A DNA stretch of 64,000 bases from NCBI GenBank assembly GCA_002110485.1, contig MOWL01000069.1, forward strand, positions 372,001 through 436,000, written 5' to 3'. Origin of the DNA: Emergomyces orientalis (lineage: Eukaryota; Ascomycota; Eurotiomycetes; Onygenales; Ajellomycetaceae). A model generated the notes under the pieces. The model did not search any database. It saw only the letters and a list, made by a program, of their open reading frames with translations, and was not told where the DNA came from. Both the position numbers and the translations under genes were made by a program. Positions 45,372 through 56,917 of this stretch are shown here, piece by piece; the first letter of the stretch is position 1, and each line of letters begins with the position of its first letter.

Positions 45372-48300
45372 GTACAGTAACTAAAAAATCTTTTTACTTT
45401 TTGAACGGCGAACATTTGGCAAGCATTATTGAAGTAAGATAAGATTGAAGATTTTTCTTCTTTATTTTTTCATCTTCTCCTTATTAGTTAATCAATCAAT
45501 TCCATTTTAACCTGGTCCTTTGATGGGTACTGTAGTATCCTTTGGGTGCGGGGAGACAAACCCAACATGCTACATTGAGGGCGTCCTCGGAAAAGCACAT
45601 TTAATTAATATCGTTTAGGAAAATGCCGATATGATATGATAGCCCCATGGGTGGTACGCTCCATGCTACTCCGTACTGTATGATACCGATATGAATATGA
45701 ACGGAGATTATCGACATTATTTTGCTGATGAAAGCTCACCCCCGGCCTTGAAAAGGCAGGATGGGATTCCTCTGGAGGTATAACTAACTATACCACATAT
45801 ATACATTACCGTAGGAGTCGAGCTAGACAGCTCAACGGCCGCGTTCCCCTGGTTAAAAAAAAAAAAAAAAAAAAAAAAAGAGTTCTTGCGAGGAATCTTT
45901 GTTCGAACTGGTTCCTATCTATCCCCTCACACAACACCATTATCAAAAGCCGTTATTTATATATTTTATTTTATTTTATATTATTTTCATTTTCTTTAAT
46001 ATTTTCATTTTTGATCGACGAGAAAAAGGCGGAGAGAGATCCATTCCTGACACATAGGGTTGGGTCTAGAGGAATGGAATGAGTGTATTATTATTGAGCT
46101 TTCAACTGAACCCGCTCTATGTATGTATATGAGGGATTTTATTTGCCCAGAGAGCGGATCCTGGAGCAGGAGTCAGTGAGTCTTTTTTTTTTTTTTTTTT
46201 AAACTCGTTTTCATTCTTGTTTGGGGAATAATGGATATGGGCAAGTATTAAATTTCAAGGTTTTCTATCTCCCCCACACCACCCTGGTTTTGATGAGAAG
46301 CAGCTTTTGATCAACCCATAGCAGCAGCAATAATAGGGGGAGGAAGTACAATCAGGATACATACTGTATCCATACCTAGGTACAGTACATGTGTCGTATC
46401 GCCGCATGTAATCTGCTCACGCACATTTGCAATTGCGGGTTCAACACACAAAAAAAAGAAGAAAAAGAAATTTCCCAGCTGCGATCCCCCATTCCCCTAG
46501 TTTGTTCCGCTACAAGTTGTGAGTTTGTTCCCGGCCAATATAGGAAAGGTTTTGAATTGAAGTAAATAATAATTGGCGATGGTCATCGGCCTGATATCGG
46601 GCTCGATCGCCGAGGCTGCTGAGTCAGTCAGTGCCAACAACCGGTTGGGCTGTGGAAGTTAGGCGGAGCCACGTGGAGAAGAAGGATTAAAGCAGTTACG
46701 CCAGGGCTGAGCCCCCCCCCCCAAGATAAATTAACTAGATGTTTATCTCTGCATCTAATTACATCATGATGAGAAAAAAAGGGTCTTCTTTCCATATTCA
46801 ATAATATTCAAGGAAATTAATCTCTTGAGAGCAATTTTGTTTCATCAAGCTGATTTTCATTCGGACCTACTACACGTTCTCCTGTTATATAAAATGATCC
46901 TGGCCTTGCTTTTTGCGCTGGCAACACAATGACATCATAGCCTCACATGGATTGGGAGGAGTTTTACCTGGACACGGTAATTGCCACGACCCGAAGATTC
47001 TCCGGCCACTCTTATCTCTGTCCCGACTCCACCCGACAACGGGGCGGAGTGGCGGCTTTTTCCCGCGGCTTAGCCCCGATAAGAAAATCCTCCCGCAAAT
47101 TGGGGGTCGATCTTGAGGTTCTTTCTCTCTCTCTTGGGGGGGCTTTGGAACTTGGACATCTTGAAGAAATTTAAAATGAGAAAATTGATTGTGCTGTCCA
47201 GTGCTGTCAATGCCAATACTGACAGGGGAATGCATCTACAGGGTGTACATGCATAGGCTTAGCTAGCTTGCTTGCTCCCCTTGGAAATTATTGCAGATTT
47301 GTTTCAAGGGTTCGGCCAGGTACAAGCTCCCTGGGTGAAAAAGAAGAAAATCTGCAAAAAACCCCGACAACACCCCCTTGGATTGGTTAGTTTCTGATAT
47401 GACACGCCGCCTTGGTCGATTATTGGAAGCAAATTTCTTCGACATAATTTAATTTCATAAAAAAAATATAAAATATAAAAAATATAAACAAGCAAACAGG
47501 TAGTATCCATTTCAATCGCATTTTTTATAGAATGAAGATGAGTGCAGTAGAGGACTTTCTAATTGAAGCATTCCCACTCGGGGAAGAGGGGCGGGGGAGG
47601 GCGTTTTGAAGCAGAAAAATACAACAAATCATCGTGGGTATTGGGTGATTCTTTTGATGTTTCCTTTCTTGTTTTATTATCATTGATAAGGGTAATTTAT
47701 TTTACTGTGCGATATGTTTTGTGCGTGTCATTTACTGACCGCCATTGGTAACAATACCGTTCTGATTCCTTGCTCTGGCAGCGTTGCAGCCACACCGCCA
47801 CGATAACGCTAAGGGCGAGCAAGGTGCAAAGTTTGATGGAACGACAACACACATTTAACAAATTAAAAAATTAAAAAAAATAAAAAACCCTCGGTTGATA
47901 TTGGAAGGCGAGATCTGAGAAAACATAGAGAATAGTAGAATCAAAGTCCAAATTCTATATACATATATATACACTGCTTGTGTTATTAAAACAAAAGAGC
48001 AGTGTCTATACTATCAAGCCAATATTTGCATGACGAACTGCAGAAATGGGCATGCCTGCACCGCCTCCTTGAGGGCGCGCAGACACAACCAGGCCAGGCG
48101 TGTGGCTCAGACGCCAGGCGGAAGGGGACCAGGCTCGATACGGGTAATACATACGGAATAATACGGAAACGGGTGACGATGACGATACGCGGAATACCAA
48201 GTTTGGGTTTATGTGTTCGCCGTACCGTACCACAGCTGGCCACCCCCCACCAACCGGGTAAAAGCAAGGCCCGTATATTTTCTTCTGCTTCTTCTTCCCG

Positions 48301-48478
48301 GCTCTTCGACTTCTCTTCCTTTTCTTCTTCTTCTTATATATCCATATCATATCCCCGTCCGCCCCTCCTCCGCATATCCCTTCGTGTGCTATCTCTATAT
48401 CACTCATCCTCATTCATTGGAATTTTTATTAATCACTCAATCACTCTTTCTGCTTCTCTTCCTCTCTCGAAGCTTATC
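44900..48478. promoter_or_regulatory. GATAAG motif cluster upstream of glutamine synthetase
   Basis: The sequence GATAAG or its complement CTTATC occurs at about 44901, 45103, 45138, 45438, 47011, 47078, 47685 and 48473: eight copies in 3.6 kb against roughly two expected by chance. HGATAR is the known target of AreA/Nit2 GATA factors, which activate nitrogen-assimilation genes in moulds. Binding is inferred only. Confidence 0.45.
45156..45192 (+). repeat. GGTAT pentanucleotide tandem repeat
   Basis: Four consecutive GGTAT-type units are flanked by partial units (TATGTATGG) in the non-coding stretch upstream of glnA. Confidence 0.85.
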
Positions 48479-48536
48479 TACCTTTTTTTTTTCCCGCCTA
48501 TTTCCCACAGAGACTGTACTCACACATATCACAGTC

Positions 48537-50191
48537 ATGGTAAGCCAGACCCTCTCTTTTTTTTTTCATTTCACCCCTTTTTTTTCTCTCTTCGGCATTT
48601 TGGTTATTAGGAAAACATTAAGCTAACTGGATGGCCTTTGCTGCTTATACAGGCGTCCCCCTCGACACATCTCTCCAATACAGAGAATGTACGTTTATTG
48701 CTCCAAACCCTTGCCACTCTCCGTTACTTGTTTGCCTCTCAACTCGATATGGTGACTGACAACTTTTTGCGATGTGTGTATAGCTCATGAAATATATGAG
48801 CCTCGACCAGCGGGGTCATGTTATGGCAGAGTATGTCTGGATTGATGCTGCCAGCGGTGTTCGATCAAAAACAAAGGTATGCCTTGATTTAATCCACACA
48901 AATGAAAAAAGGAGAGGAGATGGACGGGATGAAGTATATAGCTCTCGTGCCATTGGAAGGCGAGCGAGCTTTCGGGGCCAATCATATAGATGCATGGTTG
49001 TGCTAACAGTTTTCATGATGCATGGCAAATACAGACACTCAGCGGGCCCGTCAAGTCAGTCGAGGAGCTTCCAGAATGGAACTTCGACGGTTCATCAACA
49101 GGCCAAGCCCCCGGCGAAAACTCAGACGTCTATCTTCGCCCTATCGCCATGTTCCCAGACCCCTTCCGTCGCGGTGACAACATCCTCGTCCTCTGCGAAA
49201 CCTGGGACTCGGACGGATCGCCCAACAAGTTCAACTACCGCCACGAGGCTGCCAAGCTGATGCGCACACACGCACATGAGCACTTTTGGTTTGGTCTAGA
49301 ACAAGAATACACCCTTCTTGGCCCCGATGGTTGGCCATATGGCTGGCCCAAGGGTGGGTTCCCAGGTGCTCAGGGTCCGTACTACTGCGGTGTGGGAACT
49401 GGCAAGGTACACTGCCGTGATATCGTCGAGGCGCATTACAAGGCCTGTTTATATGCTGGTATCAACATCTCCGGCATCAACGCCGAGGTCATGCCTGCTC
49501 AGTGGGAGTACCAGGTCGGACCTTGCGAGGGTATCAGCCGTAAGTTTATCCTATCACAACCAGAAGAAAATGCATTTGTTACACGCTCCAATGTGTGTGT
49601 GTTTGTTACATGGGGTGATTGACATAAAACTAACCATGGGTATGACCAACAGTTGGTGACCAGCTCTGGATGTCCCGATTCCTCCTCACCCGCGTCGCCG
49701 AAGAATTCGGTGCCGTAATCTCCTTCGCCCCCAAACCGATTCCCGGCGAATGGAACGGCGCTGGCCTGCACTCCAACGTCTCCACAGAGGCCATGCGTTC
49801 TGAGGGTGGCATGAAAGTCATCGAGGCTGCCATGAAGAAACTCGAAGCCCGCCACTCAGAACATATCGCCGTCTACGGTGAGGGCAACGAAGACCGTCTC
49901 ACCGGCCGCCACGAGACCGGCAGCATCGACACCTTCAGCTATGGTGTTGCTGACCGTGGCGGAAGCATCCGTATCCCCCGCCAGGTCGCGAAGGATGGTA
50001 AAGGTTACTTCGAAGACCGAAGACCGGCTTCCAATGCTGATCCGTATCAAATTACGGGTATTATTGTTGAGACTGTAAGTTTGATTCATGCTCCATGTCG
50101 AGTAAAAAAAGATAAAAAATAAATTTTTTTTTGATCAGAGTACTAACCATATATTTTTGCTCTCTCCCTACAGCTTTGCGGCGCTTCATAG
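48537..50191 (+). CDS. glnA: glutamine synthetase
   Basis: Six exons (48537-48539, 48653-48688, 48784-48876, 49035-49539, 49653-50074, 50174-50191) give 358 aa, the usual eukaryotic GS-II length. The enzyme makes glutamine from glutamate, ammonia and ATP in the cytosol. Visible motifs include LPEWNFDGSSTGQAPG, the metal-ligand segment WFGLEQEYTLL, the PQGPYYCGVG-like stretch (AQGPYYCGVGTG), VMPAQWEYQVGPCEG, the ATP-binding PKPIPGEWNGAGLHSN with its catalytic His, EDRLTGRHET and RGGSIRIPR. The first coding exon is the ATG alone, followed at once by GTAAGC. The last exon encodes only LCGAS. These assignments restore the conserved MAS...NLMKYMSLDQ start and the C-terminus. Confidence 0.96.
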
Positions 50192-53100
50192 AAGGACGGT
50201 GTCTTGAAATGAAAGAGAAACAAATCGGTTTATTTCTTCGTGCTTTCCTCACTTTTTTATTTTATACCCTCAGGGCGTCGAAACTTGGGTGGTAATCGAT
50301 ACAACAGCAGCGGCTTTGATACATGATAGAGAGAGATAGGAGTTGAGGGTTTATCTTGCTCTTTAAGAAGAATCCCATTCCTTACTCCCCTTTCCCAACT
50401 CAACCCCCGGGGCCTCCAGGGGGGAAAGAAAACCCAATCATATGTTTCTTGTTCCCATTCGTTTTCCATCGGGTAAACTAGTTATATATGATATGAGAGA
50501 AAGAAGGAAAAGTCAAAATCTGTCTGTCATGTTTTAAATCATTTGTCGTCTTCCCCCCACCTCCTTTGACACAGCTCCCAAGTTTCGCCTCGTAATCGCC
50601 TTATCGTTTCATTCGTTTCATTTTTCACTTATCATTTTTCATTTCTTATTTTTTTTGATAATAATGGATGGGGGCATGGATTTGCGTGTTTTGGGGTTTT
50701 CTGTTTGGGTTCGCTCCTTATTTTGCCTTTTCCTTTTCTTTTATTCCTACCAATATAGAGTCACTCGGTGTCGGCCGTTTCTTGTGAGGCCTAAGTTTGT
50801 TTCTTTTCTTTCCTTCTCGTTTTTCTCTCTCTTTTTTCTAATGTTGATAATGTCACGTCATATGTAATGCTGCTTCTTTTTCTTCATCTTTTCTGGTTTC
50901 TTTTCTTTATCTGTCGGCCCCCTTTTATGTCTGTTACGCGAAATGTGATCTCAGGTCTCACCGCCTCCCTTTTTTTTTCCCTGTTTAAAATGTTTGTTTC
51001 TTGGCTTTCATGGAAGCAGTTTTCTTTTAATTGTCCTTTTAGAAGGGGTACAACGGGCTCGGGCTTCCATCTTCTCGTTAACTTTTGAAAGCATGGGGAT
51101 ATGTGTGAAATATGCATGACAAAAATAAGCCAAAAAAAAAAAGATAGAGAAACATGGAACATTCGCTTTGGTGATAAAAAAGGAGAAAAAGTACTATCCT
51201 CCTCAGCATTTGCTTGATTGGACTGACTGACTGTGACTGACTTATGCTCCGCATTTCCTTTGGGCTGGGTGGACCCATTTTACCCCGTACTTTTCTTTTA
51301 AAAGTTGGCATTTTAATTGTGGATTTTCGTTTTGTATAAAATGATCTATGAAAGGTAACTATACCATGTAACACCAACACCCCCACATTTTATTGTCTCC
51401 ATTCTGATATCATCAGTACAGTTTTAAATCGATTAGTTATATCCCCGCCCTCAAAACTTATGTAATAGTGATTATTCATTGCCCAGAATCATCGCGCAAC
51501 ATTCATTTTCTTCAAGACCTCCCCAACCCTTCCACAGGATACGGAGTTGATACTAATAAACAGAAAACCAACCAAGCGCATCTCTCTGCCACAATAAAAC
51601 ATCAACAACCCCAACCCCAATTCCCTCGCCCACCTCTTCTCGCCCTACTTATTCCCCTTTTGCTCTCTCCTACTCTGCCGCCACCGCAATTGTCTCTCCT
51701 TTTTCCCCGCACCATCTCTGCTCTCCACAACCTCTCCACCAGCCGGTTTACTACTACATGATATGCCTAGGTATCCACTGGGCATTCGGCAAAGTCGAAT
51801 TCAATAAGAGGCGGGGATGGGGGAAGGAGAGTGGGGACTACATGTTGGCTAGACAAGCATCTCTAGATACCTAGGTATATGCCTGCCAACTTAAAAAAAA
51901 AAAAAAAAAGAAATGCCTGCCAAGTGGTGTGTCCATAACGAATCAGTTAGGACAAAAACGAGCCCCCAGACATATGACATGGCCAAATAGTAGTATCCAT
52001 ACAAACGAAAAACTTCGAGGCTCGGCGCGGAGAAGCTGGTTTAAACTCGGTTAAAAAAATATTAAACAAAAGGAAGCGAAGACGAAAGTAACGAAACAGC
52101 TAACTTTTTAATTATCTTTTATGCGAGTAAAAATGTGCAGCGCGTTGTGCCTAGAAGCCACCAGCTGGTTTCTTGTTCAGTGTACATGTACTCTGTACAG
52201 CACATGAATGTATGTATGTTTATGTACAGTACATTTTGTTCATGATTCGGGTTTTTAAGAGGCACTACCTAGAAACTGCTTAACCTACGCAGGCTAACGG
52301 CCACCGCCGCCCCCAGAAAACCCCAGCTTTTGGAAAGATCAACTCGCTAGCTAAAAAGGCTGGGCCGGCAGCAGTGACAGGTCTGCAGGATGGATCCATC
52401 AGGAGAGAGACTAGAGACTCGAGACTAGAGATTAAAGGGTTGTTCCCTTTTTGAAGCTAACTTCTCCGCATTGCATTAATTAGTAGTATTCCATTGACGA
52501 ATTGCCGGCGCGGGTAACATTATATTTTTTGTTGAAATTAAGGGTTGCTTTTTTGTGAAGAAATTCCTTTTCTGAACAAAGTTTACTATAGTTTTAAGGG
52601 ATAAGTAACTATGACATTGGAGGGGCCAGCCCTCGAGGTTGACTTTAACATCTTTTTTTTCTTTTTTTTCTGGGGGGGGGGGGGGAGAGGGATATCATTT
52701 GATAACAATAAGCTTATTTCGAACCCATGTAGCCTTTTTCTTCCCTCAATATGGGAGAGACCTAGAAATAGAATTGGGATGGTGAAATAGCATCTATGTG
52801 ATATGTGTCATCATTAAGCAGTAGTAGCCAAAGGGGGGGCGTCGCAAAAGAAGTTTAAATCAGCATCTTAAATCAAAAACACATTTATTATGGACGGTAT
52901 GGTATATACTCCGCACATGAAGAAGCCCCATCTTCCGTGATGGGGGCAATGGGGCATTGGGGATTTTCAACCTCGGTGGACCCCGCGCTCGGGGCCAGAG
53001 ATACAGTTCCAACTATTAGTTAATTTTGTGCCATCAACCACGCCACCACATTATTGGCAGGTGGTGAAGATTGCACGCGAGATACTCCGTACTCAGATGA

Positions 53101-54268
53101 AAGAGAATCTAATATGAGCCCAAGAGAGTTAGTTCCAAACGCCAAACCCTACCCAGCGCTCCTCCCCCCCCCAAAAAAAAAAGAAACAAGAGCCAATCCC
53201 ATCCACAGCTGATCTCTTTTTGCCTCAAAGAAGAAACAAAACGCATACTTCAATCAACAACAACAACAACAACAACAACCCTTCCAGCCATACAAACCAC
53301 TGACTGATCTGCCTTGTTCTTCCGGGTTTGTTTTGCTGCAGACACCTTGTGGAACATACAATTGATATTATTGAAGCATAAAAAAGGCCGAAACCGCGAA
53401 GGCAAATGGCCCAGGGTTGACCTCCCTACATTTTGCCAGCCACGGAAGGCTATTTTGCTGCTAGCGGGTAGCAGGCTTTTGGCCAGGCGTGGTGCTTGGT
53501 GGAGTCTTGATTGTCTGGGGTTCGTTCAATCATAGGCTAAATTAAGGCTAACCGGCAATTGGGCCCCTTCTCCCCTTCTCCCCCCTGCACCCTACACCCT
53601 ACACCCTTTGGCCAGATTTTTCTTTTCCTTTTTCTTTTCTGTAAATTTTATTTTTATTTTTTGTCTCCAGCTATGTCAACAAGTACATAAATAGATTGGG
53701 GTGTGCCGGCCATTTGGTCGACAGGGAAGAAAGGACTTTGGTTTCTCTTGACACTGATAGGTTGTTAGTGGGAACTTGTTTTGTTGTACAGCAATCTATA
53801 CAAGAGAAGAAAGAGACCATATTTTTGCTTATTTCTTTCGTTGAAGGAGTCAGGGGTGTGTGGTCAGGTAACGGTCGTTCTTCATATAAACGGGATATGT
53901 GGAATTGAATCCCTCGACTCTTCTTCTTCTTACACACACACACACACACACACTCACTCACACACACATATTTATATATATACGTATAATTATGTATACG
54001 TTGCCTCATTGTTCTTTTTATATTCGATATCCGCAGATTATCAATTCAATTGCTGTTGTTGTCGGCCTATTGGATAAACACACTGTTTTGATCCCTTCCT
54101 TAACTTGAAACCAAGTCCTTCGATAAAGTGCCTGACTCTTCCCTATTATCCCGGGAAGATATTGAGAAAGCGCGGTTCACTGCTTTCTTCCCAGCTCTGT
54201 TTCCAGTTCTGTCAGAAAAGAACGGGCAAGACAGACAGAGCCCTGGTAACCTATCTATCAATAGAACC
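50192..54268. other. 4-kb intergenic stretch
   Basis: It starts with the T-rich 3' UTR of glnA and ends with the leader of the transporter gene. Simple repeats include a G run (52672-52685), a CAA repeat (53255-53279) and a CA repeat (53932-53953). No convincing protein-coding frame or structural RNA was found. Confidence 0.5.
53932..53953 (+). repeat. CA microsatellite
   Basis: A CA repeat of about 22 bp, followed by a less regular CACTCACTCACACACACA stretch, lies in the leader region of the alpha-glucoside permease-like gene. Confidence 0.9.
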
Positions 54269-56287
54269 ATGGCCGTGGACGAAGAAAAAAACCCCGCTAC
54301 AGCGACGACGACGGTGTTGGTTGCATCGGACGATAGTAACAATGTTATTATTAGTAATAGTATCAACAATGATACCAGTGACGGCGACAAAGATGGCGTG
54401 TTCGAGGTCGACAACGCTGATCCCGCCAACCTGACTTTGTTCCAGTCCATCAAACGATTCCCCAGAGTAGTTGCATATGTCTTCGCAGCATGCCCGGGTA
54501 TATTGTTGTATGGGTTCGACATGGTCATTGTCAGCACGCTGACTGCGATGCCTGAGTTCCAGTGAGTTTGGCTAAATTATCTTCATCCTTTCTCATCCCA
54601 TTTTCACTATCTCACCTCTCCTGTCCTCAGCTCAAGCAAGCAACCTTTTTCTTTCTTTTCAAACCGTATCATAACTAAATGCAACCGCCCTCCAACGCAA
54701 CAGACGTGACTTTGGCGAAATACACCGAGGAAAACCCATCATCCCTTCTGCATGGTTAGGAGTTTGGACTGCTGCACCATCCATCGGTAACATTGCCGGC
54801 GCAGCCGTTGCAGGCTGGGTATGCGATCGCTTCGGCCGCCGCTTCTCTCTCATGCTGGGCGCGCTGATATCCGCTATTGGCATTGCTATCTGTTTTGCAG
54901 CCGCATTTTCACCCGACATCGAGGTCCGCCGGGGCATTTTCTTGCTGGGCAAGCTTATGGAGGGCTTCGCGGCGGGCCAGGTGGTCTGTACCGTGCAGAT
55001 ATACACCTCTGAAATCGTGACGCGTGCCTTGAGGGGTTCCAGCCAGGCACTACTACCCGTGATGACGATGACAGGACAGCTTATCGGTGCATTGGTGGTT
55101 TTTGCTTGTTTGCCTATAAAAGGCCGGCAGGGGTATTTGATCGCCGTTGCGTCGCAGTGGGCGTTTTCTGTCCTGTTGCTTGGTATTGCTCTTTTTATCC
55201 CGGAGAGCCCGCCGCATCTTATCCGTGTGGGTAAGATGGATGAGGCGCGCAAATCGCAGCGGCGTCTTCATCGCAAGGAGGTTGATACGGATAAGATGGT
55301 AGAGAGGCTTAGTGAGATTTTGGAGCAGGAGAGGGAGACGATGAAGAGGCTTGGTTCGCAGGTGCGGTTCATTGATTGCTTTAGGGGGGTTGATCTACGG
55401 AGAACAATTATTGTGCTCGCTTGCCACATGATGCCACAGAATTTCGGGCTGGGTTTGCTCTCGAACGCCAGTTATTTTGCTCAGACTGTTGGCATCAAAC
55501 CTTACCTGAGTGTTCTGTTGCTGGAGGTTGGTATTGCTGTGGGCCTTCTCGCGAATATCATCTCTGTGTGGACATTATCTGTTGCGAAGCGGAGGCCGCT
55601 TATGCTGTGGACGCTTGGTCTCACTGGGGTGTTTTGGGGCGCAATGGGCGTTTCGGGATGTTTTGATAGCCCGGTGACGAAATGGTATGTTGTTCTCCCA
55701 TTCCATAGCTTTCACGCGATATACAGAGCAGGCAGCATTGAAGCAGTTCGCCGTTTCTTTCCCCGGTGCCCTGACAGCTGGAGGGATGACGCGGTAATTG
55801 TTAACAACGAATTTCCTGTCTTAGGTGGACCGCCGCGAGTATGATCATCATCATTTTCGTATGCGGGAACGGCATTTGGCCCGCCTCCGTCCTTGGCACG
55901 GCAGAGACATCATCCCTTCGACTCCGCGGGAGGACGCAAGCTGTTGGTTGGGCTGTGCACGGCGTCTATGCATGCCTCTTTGCGGTTGTATTGCCATTCA
56001 TATACAACACCGACAAAGGCAATCTTGGAGCGAAGACAGGTTTTGTATATTTGGGTCTGTGTGTCATCAGCCTCGGTTTCATTTGGCTGCTTGTGCCAGA
56101 GATGGGGGGAAGGTCAGCTGCGGAATTGGATCTGTTGTTTGAGCACAAGGTCCCGACAAGGGATTTCTTGAAATGGTCTGCGGAGAAGAGTGGCGGCCTT
56201 AAGGGTTCTGATGATGCTGCAGTTGCTGCAGTTAGCGATGATGAGAAGAAAAGGAGTTCAGAGCATGTCGAGATTGTGAGCCAGTAG
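54269..56287 (+). CDS. MFS sugar porter, alpha-glucoside (maltose) permease-like
   Basis: Three exons (54269-54561, 54704-55684, 55825-56287) give 578 aa. The start at 54269 has a good context (AGAACCATGG) and avoids the odd upstream extension from 54128. The protein has the 12-span MFS pattern with sugar-porter signatures: WVCDRFGRRFSLMLG, EGFAAGQVVCTVQIYTSE, PESPPHLIRVGKMDEA after span 6, and ETSSLRLRGRTQAVGW plus PEMGGRSAAELDLLFEHKVPTRDF at the end. The last element is typical of fungal alpha-glucoside:proton symporters. The usual SEIAP segment reads SEIVTRALRG, a deviation that might alter specificity. The long acidic N-terminus (residues 1-50) is poorly conserved. The plasma-membrane location and substrate are inferred. 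Confidence 0.88.
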
Positions 56288-56917
56288 GCTGCTCTTTTTT
56301 CTTTTTTCTTCTTTTGGTTTGGGTGGCCAAGTTGATTGGGTTATGGACTGTAGATACCCTGATTGCAAGTTCTGTTTTCTGATGTTTTTAGCATTTTTCT
56401 TCAATAGAGATCGGAATCATATACATAAATTGAAGTATCTCAGTTATCATTTATATATAGCGCGCCAGCACCACAATCTACACCTTTAAAGCGATTAAAA
56501 CAATGTGAAGTTGGAGGAATAAAAAATATAAAATAAAATTTGTATTTGGAGCGATGTCGTTAACTTTCTGCTGCAGTGAACGTAGTCTCAAATTGTTGGC
56601 CAATGCCCCGCAGTCAGCTGGTTAAGATTAGCGCGCGGCAATCAAGTTACCCTAATTAGGCGTGGTGTGGTGGGTAGGTTTGAATGCGAGGGGTCGAGGA
56701 AATGACTCCCTGCAGAAAATATTTAGTTTTCACATTAAAATGGATATTATATGAGCATATAGCCACATACGTAAGTATGTACATGAAAATGAGGAAATTG
56801 TAGTAAACGAAATTGGTTATCTGAATTTTTGTCATACATTTTTAGGCTCCAAAAATCCATTTTTTGATCTTATCCCAACAACACCTTTGATTTTTTCGCC
56901 CTTCGAAACAAAGATAC
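56288..56917. other. intergenic between convergent transporter genes
   Basis: This is a 630-bp spacer where both transporter transcripts end. It is AT-rich with no coding frame. It should hold two terminators. Confidence 0.5.

Larger units (their letters stand above)
43574..48536. other. 5-kb non-coding stretch upstream of glutamine synthetase
   Basis: No gene is supported on either strand; the frames are short and unlike proteins. The stretch contains GGTAT repeats (45156-45192), long T runs (45344-45371, 46183-46200), an A run (45855-45879), an 11-bp inverted repeat (GAACCTTGGAA near 44951 and TTCCAAGGTTC near 45069) and a scatter of GATAAG motifs. It probably combines the MED1 3' end, a long regulatory region and the glnA leader. 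Confidence 0.5.

Noticed and set aside
46885..47235. 116-aa reverse frame in the glnA upstream region
   Set aside because: Overlapping forward frames of similar length exist, no motif is visible, and the DNA is low-complexity.
53671..54077. Frames on both strands with Thr-His or Cys-Val repeats
   Set aside because: They are translations of the CA microsatellite.
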